Assembly: GCA_040878115.1 (NCBI GenBank)
Contig: JBBDMV010000118.1
Span: 1-64,000 of the forward strand
Length of the DNA stretch: 64,000 nucleotides
Reading direction: 5' to 3'
DNA from: JBBDMU01 sp040878115
Lineage (GTDB): Bacteria; Bacteroidota; Rhodothermia; Balneolales; Natronogracilivirgulaceae
Shown here: one piece after another, positions 49,362 to 58,868 of the stretch
How positions within the stretch are numbered: the first letter of the stretch is position 1
Layout of the letters: each line of letters begins with the position of its first letter
Notes under the pieces: model-generated
What the model saw: only the letters and a program-made list of their open reading frames with translations
What the model was told of the DNA's origin: nothing
The model's database searches: none
Translations under genes and position numbers: made by a program

Positions 49362-50969
49362 ATGGATAATCTTCTTAACATTGTAATCTACTTACCGCTG
49401 CTGGGTGTTCTGTTCGTCCTTTTGGCGAAAAACGACACAGCCATCAAATGGGTGAGCCTGTTTTTTACTTCAGCTACTTTTTTGCTGGCTGTACCGTTGA
49501 TGCTGGCATTTGATCCGGCAACTTCACAAACTGCGCAATTCCTTACTCAGAGCAACACCTTGTTGCCTGGTGCCGATATTAAATACATTGTAGGACTTGA
49601 CGGGCTGAGTCTGCTGCTATTTATGTTGACTGCATTTTTTGGCCCCATTGTCGTGCTTTCTGCATGGGATAGCATCAAAAAACACGTGGCCGGCTTTTAT
49701 TCCATGCTGCTGATATTGCAGACTGGTTCGATGGGCGTTTTTGCATCGCTGGACCTGTTCGTCTTTTATGTATTTTTTGAACTCACGCTTATTCCGATGT
49801 ACTTCATGATCGGGATATGGGGTGGGAAAGATCGCTTGTCGGCCACCATCAAATTCTTTATCTATACTCTGGTTGGTTCTCTCATTATGCTCGTAGGCCT
49901 GATCTACGTAGGGTTTCATGCCGGTAATGTTCTGCTCGATGGAGTATTTACCACAGATTGGCACCTGCTTACCAGCCCCGGGTATCAAATAGGACTTGTT
50001 GAACAAACCTGGCTTTTTCTGGCTTTTGCCATCGCGTTTTGCATAAAAGTGCCATTGTTTCCATTCCATACATGGCTGCCCTACGCTCATACCGAAGCAC
50101 CGACGGCTGGATCTGTCGTACTTGCTGCCGTGATGTTGAAAATGGGGACCTATGGTTTGCTACGTTTTTGCCTTCCGCTGTTCCCAAATGCATCTGAAGC
50201 ATTCGCACCCTTGCTAGCCGCACTGGCGGTTGTGGGTATTATCTATGGTGCCCTGGTTGCGATGGTCCAGAAGGATGTCAAGAAGCTTATCGCCTACTCC
50301 TCGGTGAGTCACCTGGGCTTTATTGTTCTAGGTATTTTTGCCATGAATACAATTGCTGTGCAAGGTGCCATTATTCAGATGATCAACCATGGCCTCTCTA
50401 CAGGAGCACTCTTTCTTATTGTCGGTATGATCTACGACCGCCGCCACACCCGTCAAATTTCTGACTTCGGAGGACTCTCTGCCGTGATGCCCGTGTTTGC
50501 CGTAATGTTTTTGCTTGCCACCCTGGCTTCCATTGGACTACCCGGTCTTAACGGCTTTGTCGGTGAATTCCTTATCCTTGTAGGTACATTCAACTCTTTT
50601 ATTTTGGATAATATCTGGTTCACCGTATTTGCCGCAACAGGAGTAATTTTGGCTGCTGTTTATATGCTATGGATGTTTCAACGAGTAATGTTTGGCCCGA
50701 TCAATAATGTTGAAAACAAATTGCTGAAAGACCTTAATGCAAGGGAAATCGGACTGCTGGTCCCGATAATGATCTTTATTATCTGGATAGGCGTTCGCCC
50801 GACTGACTTTACCCGCTATTCAGAAGTACAGGTGGAAGTGCTTCTGCAAGAATCTTCCGCTAAAGCTATACAGATTTCCGAAGCGGAATCCTCAACCGGC
50901 GAACTTCCTGAGTGGGCTACCGGGTTATACGATATAAGTACTGAACTTGTATCTAAAATAGAGGAATAA
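49362..50969 (+). CDS. nuoM: NADH-quinone oxidoreductase subunit M
   Basis: An antiporter-like complex I subunit of about 535 residues and 13-14 membrane helices. The ATG at 49362 is preferred; a TTG at 49347 overlapping the nuoL stop would add five residues, and neither has a strong ribosome site. It shows Y-V-F-F-E-L-T-L-I-P-M-Y-F-M-I-G near residue 135 with the functional Glu, K-V-P-L-F-P-F-H-T-W-L-P-Y-A-H-T-E-A-P near 228, and G-L-N-G-F-V-G-E-F. The next gene, a pterin dehydratase, starts 2 bp after its stop. Confidence 0.95.
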   Translation: MDNLLNIVIYLPLLGVLFVLLAKNDTAIKWVSLFFTSATFLLAVPLMLAFDPATSQTAQFLTQSNTLLPGADIKYIVGLDGLSLLLFMLTAFFGPIVVLSAWDSIKKHVAGFYSMLLILQTGSMGVFASLDLFVFYVFFELTLIPMYFMIGIWGGKDRLSATIKFFIYTLVGSLIMLVGLIYVGFHAGNVLLDGVFTTDWHLLTSPGYQIGLVEQTWLFLAFAIAFCIKVPLFPFHTWLPYAHTEAPTAGSVVLAAVMLKMGTYGLLRFCLPLFPNASEAFAPLLAALAVVGIIYGALVAMVQKDVKKLIAYSSVSHLGFIVLGIFAMNTIAVQGAIIQMINHGLSTGALFLIVGMIYDRRHTRQISDFGGLSAVMPVFAVMFLLATLASIGLPGLNGFVGEFLILVGTFNSFILDNIWFTVFAATGVILAAVYMLWMFQRVMFGPINNVENKLLKDLNAREIGLLVPIMIFIIWIGVRPTDFTRYSEVQVEVLLQESSAKAIQISEAESSTGELPEWATGLYDISTELVSKIEE

Positions 50970-50971
50970 TC

Positions 50972-51259
50972 ATGGCACAAGCACTGGACCAACAAGAAGT
51001 TCAACAAGGGTTGTCACAGTTAAATGGCTGGATAGCCGAAGATGACAAGCTGAAGAAAAATTTTAAGTTTAAAAACTTCCGGGAAGCTATTGCTTTTATT
51101 TCACGCATAGCATTCGAGGCGGAAGAGTTGAATCATCATCCCGATCTTTTTAATTCATACAACAAGGTCAGCATCAACTTATCTACCCATGACGCAGGAG
51201 GGAAGATCACCCAAAAAGATATTGGGCTGGCTAAAAAAATAGACGAAATTCATAGTTAA
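50972..51259 (+). CDS. Pterin-4a-carbinolamine dehydratase
   Basis: A 95-residue protein of the PCD/DCoH (PhhB) family, which dehydrates 4a-hydroxytetrahydropterin. It contains L-N-G-W...L-K-K-N-F-K-F-K-N-F near residues 20-40 and the active-site segment E-A-E-E-L-N-H-H-P-D near 50-59, then V-S-I-N-L-S-T-H-D-A-G-G. Length is normal. It is embedded between nuoM (2 bp) and nuoN (6 bp), so it is certainly co-transcribed with complex I. Rhodothermus marinus also has a pcd homologue among its complex I genes. No aromatic amino acid hydroxylase is nearby. Confidence 0.93.
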   Translation: MAQALDQQEVQQGLSQLNGWIAEDDKLKKNFKFKNFREAIAFISRIAFEAEELNHHPDLFNSYNKVSINLSTHDAGGKITQKDIGLAKKIDEIHS

Positions 51260-51265
51260 GCATAG

Positions 51266-52681
51266 ATGGAATATCCCCAGGAACTACTTTATTTTCTTCC
51301 GGCTATCATTGTAGCAATCGGCGGTATCGTCGTAATGATGGCTGATGCCTTTTCTAAAAAAGCGGTAACGAACTATTGGCTGTCTGTCGGTTTTCTGCTG
51401 GTTGCTCTGCTCGTTTCCGTCAACGACCTATTCCGTCCTGCCGGAGATGCTTTTTACGGATTAATCACCTATGGCGGAACGGCGTCTTTTGGCGTCATGC
51501 TTGTACTGCTTGGAACCTTCTTTTGTGTGATATTATGTCGGGAATATCTTGTTGGCATAAAGCATCATATGGGTGAAGTTTATTCTATGATCATGTTCGC
51601 TACGGTTGGCATGATAGTACTGGCTTCTTCCAACAACCTGGTTTCTGTGTTTCTGGGTATTGAAACCATGTCTATATCTTTGTACGTGCTGGCTGGTCTG
51701 GTTAAGAATGAGAAAGCTGGAATCGAAGCAGCACTTAAATATTTTCTTTTAGGGGCGTTTTCTACGGGATTTTTGCTTTATGGAATTGCTCTGCTTTATG
51801 GTGCTGCCGGATCCACTTCACTGCTGGCTATTGGTCAGGTGACAGAACCAGGATTGATATACTGGGCGGGGGTAGCCTTGCTGCTTGTAGGATTTCTTTT
51901 CAAAATCTCTGCCGTACCGTTTCACATGTGGACACCCGATGTATACCAGGGTTCACCAACAACTATCACAGCTTACATGTCCACTGCTTCCAAAACAGCA
52001 GCTGTGGTTTCGCTGATTCTCATTCTTGACCGTGCTTTCCCGCACATTCACTCTGAATGGGGCCAGGTGCTTACTGTGATAGCTGTGCTGACCATGGTTC
52101 TGGGAAATCTTGTTGCCATCGTGCAGGATAATGTGAAGCGAATGCTTGCTTATTCCAGTATAGCCCACGTAGGATACATACTTATAGGTCTTGCCGCAGG
52201 AACTGCCGATGCATACAATGCTGTACTTTACTATCTGTTGGCCTACACCATCATGAACGTTGGCGCTTTTGGTGTGGTGGCCTATTATGAACGTCAGAAA
52301 GGCCTCGACTTTACCAATGTCATAAGTTATGCAGGACTTGGTTATAAGCAACCCATGCTGGGCGTGCTTTTATCTATCTTCTTATTTTCTCTGGCAGGTA
52401 TTCCACCATTCGCGGGCTTTATCGGCAAATATCTAGTATTCGCCGCCGCAGTTAACGAAGGTATGATCGGTTTGGTCGTGCTGGGCGTGTTGGCCTCTGC
52501 GGCCAGTGTTTATTACTATCTGCGGGTTATGGTCTACCTCTATATGAAAGAAGAAACTAGCGAAACGGTTATAGACAATCCCGGAGCAATATATAAATAT
52601 TCTCTTCTGGTTCTCGCTATTCTGACGGTTTATTTCGGCATTCAACCCGGTGGTGTTACCGAACTGCTGATGGGATTTTAG
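51266..52681 (+). CDS. nuoN: NADH-quinone oxidoreductase subunit N
   Basis: A 471-residue antiporter-like subunit of complex I with about 14 membrane helices. It shows F-L-G-I-E-T-M-S-I-S-L-Y-V-L-A-G near residue 130, K-I-S-A-V-P-F-H-M-W-T-P-D-V-Y-Q-G-S-P-T near 212 with the conserved Lys, and S-L-A-G-I-P-P-F-A-G-F-I-G-K near 375. Length is normal. It is the last complex I gene in the window and closes the run. Confidence 0.96.
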   Translation: MEYPQELLYFLPAIIVAIGGIVVMMADAFSKKAVTNYWLSVGFLLVALLVSVNDLFRPAGDAFYGLITYGGTASFGVMLVLLGTFFCVILCREYLVGIKHHMGEVYSMIMFATVGMIVLASSNNLVSVFLGIETMSISLYVLAGLVKNEKAGIEAALKYFLLGAFSTGFLLYGIALLYGAAGSTSLLAIGQVTEPGLIYWAGVALLLVGFLFKISAVPFHMWTPDVYQGSPTTITAYMSTASKTAAVVSLILILDRAFPHIHSEWGQVLTVIAVLTMVLGNLVAIVQDNVKRMLAYSSIAHVGYILIGLAAGTADAYNAVLYYLLAYTIMNVGAFGVVAYYERQKGLDFTNVISYAGLGYKQPMLGVLLSIFLFSLAGIPPFAGFIGKYLVFAAAVNEGMIGLVVLGVLASAASVYYYLRVMVYLYMKEETSETVIDNPGAIYKYSLLVLAILTVYFGIQPGGVTELLMGF

Positions 52682-52823
52682 GGAAGGGAAGAAGTTGTCA
52701 GTATTAGCTTCTGGAAAAATTATAAGATAACTCTTCTTTACAACTACGCCTAATGCCTGTTGCGTATCTTCATAATTATTCTTTTTATAGCAGTACTTTT
52801 ACTTTGGTTGGTCTGGATAATAT

Positions 52824-53393
52824 ATGGCTGATCATAATAACATCGAAATTATGGAAGATAAGCCTGTAAGTACATCCCGAAAAATTGTTTCCCGAACCTG
52901 GGCTCTTGTTTTATTGGTAATTGTATATTTGCTCGTTATCAAGCCTGTTTCAATAACTCTGCATGATATTGCCTTCTCGATCATGGAGGACCGGGTGGAA
53001 GTGGTCAGCGATATATCCATACATCGTAAATCGCGTTCGCTGTTTGTAATTACGCAGGAAGAATTTACTGAAGGGATCTCGTTACATATTTTTGGTGGTT
53101 ACTTGTATATTGTTCCGGCAGCAATGCTTTTTGTTTTATATAATGAACGCCGCCATATATGGGTTCTCCTTGGGCTCCATGCTGTTGCCTGGCTGTTAAA
53201 TATGCTATTCCTGTTCGCTGGGATCTCCGGTCTTAGCTTTATGCTTTACGTATGTGATATTATTAGCCGTTATATGATCAACATATCCTTATTTTATCTT
53301 TTATATGTTATTGCTATAAATGAATTAAAGGGTAGTTTGGGTCGTTTAACTAAAAATGAAACAGAAGAAACGTCAGCAAATGTAGAGGATTGA
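52824..53393 (+). CDS. Membrane protein of unknown function
   Basis: A 189-residue protein not recognised. About four hydrophobic segments are visible: near residues 25-43 (W-A-L-V-L-L-V-I-V-Y-L-L-V), 90-105 (Y-L-Y-I-V-P-A-A-M-L-F-V-L), 110-130 and 140-165. Between the first two is a soluble stretch (about 50-88). Both tails are charged and the C-terminus is acidic. It lies 142 bp after nuoN and converges with the sulfate operon; no functional link is evident. Confidence 0.6.
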   Translation: MADHNNIEIMEDKPVSTSRKIVSRTWALVLLVIVYLLVIKPVSITLHDIAFSIMEDRVEVVSDISIHRKSRSLFVITQEEFTEGISLHIFGGYLYIVPAAMLFVLYNERRHIWVLLGLHAVAWLLNMLFLFAGISGLSFMLYVCDIISRYMINISLFYLLYVIAINELKGSLGRLTKNETEETSANVED

Positions 53394-53432
53394 ATTCAGG
53401 TTTGATATAGTTTTTTCCAATTTGCTAACGAT

Positions 53433-55337
53433 CTACAACATATCTTTTAGAAACGAATATATATTATCCACTGAGGTAACTATATCAGAATTTGTCGTGT
53501 CAATAACGATATCCGGTTTATCCGAAGTTTCATGCTTCATATTAAAGCCGGTGAGGTTTTTTATCTCCCCTTTTTCCGCTTTGGCATACAGCCCTTTTGG
53601 ATCGCGCTTGAGAACTGCTTCTTTATCGCATTCAACTTGTACCTCGATGAATCGGCCTTCCGGAAACAAGCTTTTAACCAATTCTCTGTCCTTGCGATAA
53701 GGTGATACAAATGTGCACAGTACAATATTCCCTTGTTCGAAAAACAGGTGGGCAACCTCACCGACACGCCGTATGTTCTCTGCACGATCTCGCGGACTAA
53801 AACCAAGATCGCCGTTTAAACCATGGCGCACCTGATCACCGTCCAGTAACATGGTTTGGTGGTTTTGTTCGTACAGTTTAGTTTCCAGAGCTTTTGCGAT
53901 GGTTGTTTTTCCGGCTCCGGATACACCGGTAAACCAAAGTACAGCAGCTTTGTGACCATTTCTTTCTTCCCGTTGTTTCCTCCCTATGTTCCAGGGCTCC
54001 CAGGTAGTGTTTGGTGAAGACTGTCTGGATTTTGATTGTAAATCGGGATCTTTTGATTTAGTATTTACGGCTCTTATCATGCCTCCACCCACAGTGACAT
54101 TGGATGCCGGGTCTATAATGATGAAACTGCCTGTCTTTTGATTGATCTTGTAGGGATCATAAAAGAGTTCCTGTGAAGTAGTAAGGCTGACCCTGCCTAT
54201 TTCATTTAACCTCAAAGTATCTGCATCATTCCTGTGAAGGGTATCTACATTCATGCTGTATAGAATATCATCAATGTATACTTGAGTTGTGCGGCTGGTA
54301 TGCATCAATAAATACGGTTTGCCAGTCACTAGAGGCTCAGCATTCATCCAGCACAAATAGGCTTCGAATTTCGATGCAATTGCCGGCACATTATTAATAC
54401 GTACCAACATATCCCCGCGGCTGATATCAATCTCATCTTCTATAGTAATGACAACTGAGTCACCGGGTTCGGCTTCATCAAGATTGCCATCCCGGGTGAC
54501 AATTTCCTTTACCTTGCTGGTCAGCCTTGAAGGTAATGCCATCACTTCATCCCCCTGACGAATACGTCCTGACGCAACGCGACCAGCGAAACCACGGAAG
54601 TTTTGGTCTGGTCGAATCACGTATTGCACCGGTAAGCGGAAATCAATTACATTAAGTGCAGTGTCAACTTTTACATTCTCTAAATGATGGAGAAGAGTAG
54701 TACCCTGATACCAATCGGTGCTAACACTTTTCTCGACCACATTATCACCCTTTAATGCAGATATAGGGATATAGGTGATGTTATTTACATCCAGCTTGCG
54801 CGCAAAAGCTTTAAAATCGTTGACAATCTTTTCATATACATTCTGATCAAAATCAACAAGGTCCATTTTATTAATGGCTACGACAAGGTTGGGGATTTGC
54901 AACAGAGAAGAAATGAAAGCGTGCCGTTTCGATTGTGTGAGCAGCCCCTTTTGTGCATCGACCAAAATCACCGCGAGGTCAGCAGTAGAAGCTCCGGTTA
55001 CCATATTGCTGGTGTATTGAACATGACCGGGAGTGTCGGCTATTATAAATTTTCGCTTGGGTGTGGCGAAATATCTATATGCCACATCTATAGTGATTTT
55101 CTGCTCACGCTCAGCCTTTAAACCGTCAGTTAGAAGAGCCAGGTTCACTTCAGCATCACCACCGTTCAGGCTGGTCTGCTCAATGGCTTCCATCTGATCC
55201 TCAAAAATAGATTTGGAATCATAAAGCAGCCGACCTATCAATGTGCTTTTGCCGTCATCAACGCTACCCGCCGTTGTGAAACGGAGCAGGTCCATGTTCA
55301 GATAAGAATTTTGATTGTTTAGTATGGGTTCCATCAT
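53433..55337 (-). CDS. cysNC: Bifunctional sulfate adenylyltransferase subunit 1 / adenylylsulfate kinase
   Basis: A 634-residue fusion. The CysN part (about 1-440) is an EF-Tu-like GTPase with G-S-V-D-D-G-K-S-T-L near residue 22, D-T-P-G-H-V-Q-Y near 97 and N-K-M-D near 151. It drives ATP sulfurylase with CysD. The CysC part (about 450-634) has the P-loop F-T-G-V-S-G-A-G-K-T-T-I-A near 467 and phosphorylates APS to PAPS. It is the last gene of the sulfate operon and lies 61 bp after cysD. The fusion is common in Bacteroidota-like and some Proteobacteria. Confidence 0.96.
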   Translation of the reverse strand: MMEPILNNQNSYLNMDLLRFTTAGSVDDGKSTLIGRLLYDSKSIFEDQMEAIEQTSLNGGDAEVNLALLTDGLKAEREQKITIDVAYRYFATPKRKFIIADTPGHVQYTSNMVTGASTADLAVILVDAQKGLLTQSKRHAFISSLLQIPNLVVAINKMDLVDFDQNVYEKIVNDFKAFARKLDVNNITYIPISALKGDNVVEKSVSTDWYQGTTLLHHLENVKVDTALNVIDFRLPVQYVIRPDQNFRGFAGRVASGRIRQGDEVMALPSRLTSKVKEIVTRDGNLDEAEPGDSVVITIEDEIDISRGDMLVRINNVPAIASKFEAYLCWMNAEPLVTGKPYLLMHTSRTTQVYIDDILYSMNVDTLHRNDADTLRLNEIGRVSLTTSQELFYDPYKINQKTGSFIIIDPASNVTVGGGMIRAVNTKSKDPDLQSKSRQSSPNTTWEPWNIGRKQREERNGHKAAVLWFTGVSGAGKTTIAKALETKLYEQNHQTMLLDGDQVRHGLNGDLGFSPRDRAENIRRVGEVAHLFFEQGNIVLCTFVSPYRKDRELVKSLFPEGRFIEVQVECDKEAVLKRDPKGLYAKAEKGEIKNLTGFNMKHETSDKPDIVIDTTNSDIVTSVDNIYSFLKDML

Positions 55338-55398
55338 TAAAGAAAAGTTTATAGTCTAAGTTTGAGAAAGAGAAAATTGGATGATCCTGGCCTTTGTT

Positions 55399-56307
55399 TT
55401 AAAAGTACCCCTGCCTTTTTCTATCCTCCATCGCTGTTTCGCTGCGTTTGTCATCATGGCGATTGCCACGTTCGGTCTGGCGGGCAGAAGCTACCTCCTG
55501 GATGATATCCTCTAAAGAAGATGCATTAGAAAGTACCGCTCCGGTACAGGTTGCATCACCGATAGTGCGGAAGCGAACAGTTTTATTTACAAGCTGTTCA
55601 TCTGGTTGGACTTCGACGAACTCGGTATTGGCCAGCCATACACCTCGTCGCAGAAAGACATCACGCTTATGAGCAAAATATATATCTGGAATTTCAATAT
55701 TTTCCCGGGCTATATATTGCCAAACATTCATCTCCGTCCAATTGCTTAATGGAAATACCCTGAAACTTTCGCCTTGGTTCTTACGGCCGTTAAACAGGTT
55801 CCACAATTCCGGGCGCTGATTTTTAGGGTCCCACTGACCAAAGATATCCCGATGGGAGAAAAATCGTTCTTTAGCCCTGGCTTTTTCTTCATCCCTTCGG
55901 CCGCCACCAAGCGCTGCATCTACCTGGTGTTTTTTAAGGGTATCCAGCAGAGTAACGGTTTGCAAGGCATTCCGGCTGGCATCAGGGCCTGTTTCTTCTT
56001 TCACCTTTCCGGAATCAATTGACTCCTGAACACTTCCCACTATAAGCCTGGCACCTGATTTCTTAACTAGTTCATCGCGGAAAGCAATGGTTTCATTAAA
56101 ATTATGACCGGTGTCAATATGCATTAACGGAAATGGTACTTTGGCTGGGTAGAAAGCTTTTATAGCAAGGTGCATCATGCAGATGGAGTCTTTACCGCCC
56201 GAGAATAGCAATACAGGCCTTTCAAACTGTGCGGCAACTTCCCGCATGATGTAAATTGCTTCATCTTCAAGTTCTTTTAAATGTGTGTATATTTTTTTTT
56301 CAGCCAT
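55399..56307 (-). CDS. cysD: Sulfate adenylyltransferase subunit 2
   Basis: A 302-residue PP-loop ATPase, the catalytic half of the CysDN ATP sulfurylase that makes APS from sulfate and ATP. It starts A-E-K-K-I-Y-T-H-L-K-E-L-E, with the PP motif L-L-F-S-G-G-K-D-S near residue 35, H-I-D-T-G-H-N-F near 68, and G-G-G-R-R-D-E-E-K-A-R-A-K-E-R near 130. Length matches the family. It sits between cysQ and cysNC in the operon. Confidence 0.96.
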   Translation of the reverse strand: MAEKKIYTHLKELEDEAIYIMREVAAQFERPVLLFSGGKDSICMMHLAIKAFYPAKVPFPLMHIDTGHNFNETIAFRDELVKKSGARLIVGSVQESIDSGKVKEETGPDASRNALQTVTLLDTLKKHQVDAALGGGRRDEEKARAKERFFSHRDIFGQWDPKNQRPELWNLFNGRKNQGESFRVFPLSNWTEMNVWQYIARENIEIPDIYFAHKRDVFLRRGVWLANTEFVEVQPDEQLVNKTVRFRTIGDATCTGAVLSNASSLEDIIQEVASARQTERGNRHDDKRSETAMEDRKRQGYF

Positions 56308-56356
56308 ATGATTGTCGTTTGTTTAGTTCCTGAAGTATGATTTTAAATGAAGTTTT

Positions 56357-57100
56357 TTATATCCCGATTATAAATTCTTCATGTCTTAAAGATGGTTTAT
56401 TGTAAGATAAGGGAGATTTTCTCTTGCCATTTCGTCCCGAGTAGCGAAATACAGCATCACCGGCAGCCGTATCCCATTCCATAGTCCTTCCGAACCTTGG
56501 GTAAATATCAGCTGCTCCTTCGGCAACCAAACAAAACTTTAATGAACTGCCTGCTATTACTTTCTTGCCTACCTGAAGACCTTGTTCACTAAGTTTTTCA
56601 TCCAGGTTATTTGAGGCATGGGAACGGCTCTCCACAATGGTAAGACGGTTACTGATATCAGGTGGTACAGAATGAATTTTTATTTTCGAACCATTTTCAT
56701 TGATCCTGAAGGATCCCTGATCTTCTTCTCCAATATAGGTTAGATTTTTATCTGGCAGATAAACGATTCCCAGAACAGGTTCATCATGTTCCATTAAGGC
56801 AATGTTTACAGTAAATTCTCCATTGTGCTTGAGAAACTCTTTGGTGCCGTCCAGGGGATCGATCAGCCAATACCGCTCCCAGGACTTTCTTTCATTATAA
56901 TCAGGAATTTTACCCTCTTCAGAAATTATCGGTATATTTTCCAGTTGCTTCAGCCCATGCACAATTAATTCATGAGAAGCTAAATCTGCCTGGGTTAAGG
57001 GCGAGTTATTTTCTTTTTGATAAACCGTTACGGGTTCATTATAATAGCTTAAAATAGCTTCGCCGGCTTGTTTTGATAGTTTGATCAGGTCCTGTATCAT
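56357..57100 (-). CDS. cysQ: 3'(2'),5'-bisphosphate nucleotidase
   Basis: A 247-residue Mg-dependent phosphatase of the inositol monophosphatase fold that converts PAP to AMP and limits toxic PAP. Metal motifs are S-E-E-G near residue 60 and W-L-I-D-P-L-D-G-T-K-E-F near 80; the C-terminal E-W-D-T-A-A-G-D-A-V is near 210. It is separated from the SLC13 stop by one base. PAP arises when PAPS is used, so its presence in the operon fits the CysC domain. Confidence 0.93.
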   Translation of the reverse strand: MIQDLIKLSKQAGEAILSYYNEPVTVYQKENNSPLTQADLASHELIVHGLKQLENIPIISEEGKIPDYNERKSWERYWLIDPLDGTKEFLKHNGEFTVNIALMEHDEPVLGIVYLPDKNLTYIGEEDQGSFRINENGSKIKIHSVPPDISNRLTIVESRSHASNNLDEKLSEQGLQVGKKVIAGSSLKFCLVAEGAADIYPRFGRTMEWDTAAGDAVFRYSGRNGKRKSPLSYNKPSLRHEEFIIGI

Positions 57101-57101
57101 T

Positions 57102-58868
57102 TTAAAAATTCCATACTAATGGTACTAAAATGATTGCAATAATCGCAACTATTAAATTGAGTGGAAGTCCAACTTTTATATAATCTGAGAACTTGTAACC
57201 ACCGGGACCGTAAACCATGAGATTTGTTTGATACCCTATTGGGGTTGAGAAGCTAGCTGAAGCAGCAAAGATAATGATCATGACAAAAGGCATATAACTG
57301 ACACCCATTGAACCTGCTATGGAAACGGCAATAGGGAAGATAAGTACGGCTGCAGCATTATTGGTGATCATTTCCGTAAGGAGCCAGGTTGCCAGGTAGG
57401 TTGCTATAAGTGCCAGATAAGGATTAAAATCTGCCATTTGAATAAAACCACCGGCAATCGTGTTTGCAGCACCGGTTACCTGTAAAGCATTGCCAATCCC
57501 AAGTGCCGCGGCTATGACTAATAAGACGGGCCAGTCGATACTTTCGCGAGCCACGCTTATCCGGCAGCAGCGGGTCATGATCATTAATCCGGCAGCGAGA
57601 ATTGCAGCCTGGAACATAGTCAGTAACCCAAATGCCGCTGATAAAATCATTACAGCAATAATCAACAGGGAAATCCAGGATCTTTCATAGTCGGGGGTCC
57701 CGTTTTTGGAAAGTGTTGTTACCAGGAAAAAATCATTGGAAAACTTAAACGCCTTTACAAAATGGGGGGGAGCTTCCATTAAAAGGAAGTCGCCGGTTTG
57801 TAATCTAATATCACCAATTTTCTCGTTAATCCTTTGGCCGTTACGTGAAACTGCAAGTACAACGGCATCGTATCGTTGGCGGAATTTGCCTTCCTTAATG
57901 GTTACTCCATTCAGAGGATTGCTTGGAGAGACAACGGCTTCAGCCAGAATGCGTTCTCGCCTGGGGGCATTCAGCTTGAAAACCTGGTCTGTTGCAGGTA
58001 CCAGGCCCGATAATTGTTGAAGGTCCACGATGGAGTCCACCATCCCCGTAAAGATAAGCCGGTCGTGTTGCTGAAGCAGTTCCTGCGGTGATACGGCAGC
58101 AATGAGTCGATCACCGCGAATGATCTCTACCAGATATACGCCTTTCAAATGACGAAGCCCGGCCTCCTGGATACTTTTCCCCGTAATGGAGTTCTTTGAA
58201 GCCACAACCATTTCAATGGTATATTCACGTGTGTTCTCAAAATTCTTTAGTCCTGATTCTCTATCGGGTAATAAATTACGACCAAGGGTGAGTAAATAAA
58301 CGCAACCTGCAAATGCGATAGGAATACCAACTATAGCGGGTTCAAATATATTTAGCGCTCTCCCTTCTTCATTGATTAACATCCCATGGACCAGCAAATT
58401 TGTGCTTGTACCAATTAATGTACACGTGCCGCCAAGAATGGCAGCGTAGCTGAGGGGGATCATGAGTTTAGAAACATTGATATTGTACTGGCTTGCCCAA
58501 TCCTGTAAAGCCGGGATAAATGATGCTACAATGGGTGTATTATTAAGGAAAGCGCTCATGGTCATAACAGGACCGATGATTCGAAATTGTGCCGTTATCA
58601 GATTCTTGGGTTGTCCCAGCAGGTTAGTCACAATAAACCGGATGGCGCCTGTCTCTTTCAAACCTGCGGCCACAACATATAGTGCAGCCACGGTAAGCAT
58701 CCCCTGATTTGAAAATCCAACCAGGGCCTCAGACGGTGATACCACATTTCCTATGATCAGGATTGTTAACCCGCCGATAAAAACCAGGTCCGGTGGTATC
58801 TTGGTGCAAAGCAATACCCCGAAACAACCGAAAATAATAACAAGTACAGCCCAGGCTTCGATACCCAT
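57102..58868 (-). CDS. SLC13-family permease with two RCK_C domains, likely sulfate transporter
   Basis: A 588-residue inner-membrane transporter of the DASS/SLC13 family. It has hydrophobic helices at about 1-200 and 390-588. Between them are two TrkA-C (RCK_C) regulatory domains, about residues 210-290 and 305-385, each with a G-I/V-T/S-I/L-K/Q-E-type start. The membrane parts have N-T-P-I-V-A-S-F near residue 105 and N-N-A-A-A-V-L-I near 500, the family substrate/Na+ motifs. Position between siroheme and cysQ genes makes sulfate the likely substrate. Its start codon follows directly on the upstream gene's side with no gap. Confidence 0.88.
   Translation of the reverse strand: MGIEAWAVLVIIFGCFGVLLCTKIPPDLVFIGGLTILIIGNVVSPSEALVGFSNQGMLTVAALYVVAAGLKETGAIRFIVTNLLGQPKNLITAQFRIIGPVMTMSAFLNNTPIVASFIPALQDWASQYNINVSKLMIPLSYAAILGGTCTLIGTSTNLLVHGMLINEEGRALNIFEPAIVGIPIAFAGCVYLLTLGRNLLPDRESGLKNFENTREYTIEMVVASKNSITGKSIQEAGLRHLKGVYLVEIIRGDRLIAAVSPQELLQQHDRLIFTGMVDSIVDLQQLSGLVPATDQVFKLNAPRRERILAEAVVSPSNPLNGVTIKEGKFRQRYDAVVLAVSRNGQRINEKIGDIRLQTGDFLLMEAPPHFVKAFKFSNDFFLVTTLSKNGTPDYERSWISLLIIAVMILSAAFGLLTMFQAAILAAGLMIMTRCCRISVARESIDWPVLLVIAAALGIGNALQVTGAANTIAGGFIQMADFNPYLALIATYLATWLLTEMITNNAAAVLIFPIAVSIAGSMGVSYMPFVMIIIFAASASFSTPIGYQTNLMVYGPGGYKFSDYIKVGLPLNLIVAIIAIILVPLVWNF

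Noticed and set aside
49617..50090. 157-codon minus-strand frame within nuoM
   Set aside because: Shadow frame antisense to a well-supported membrane protein.
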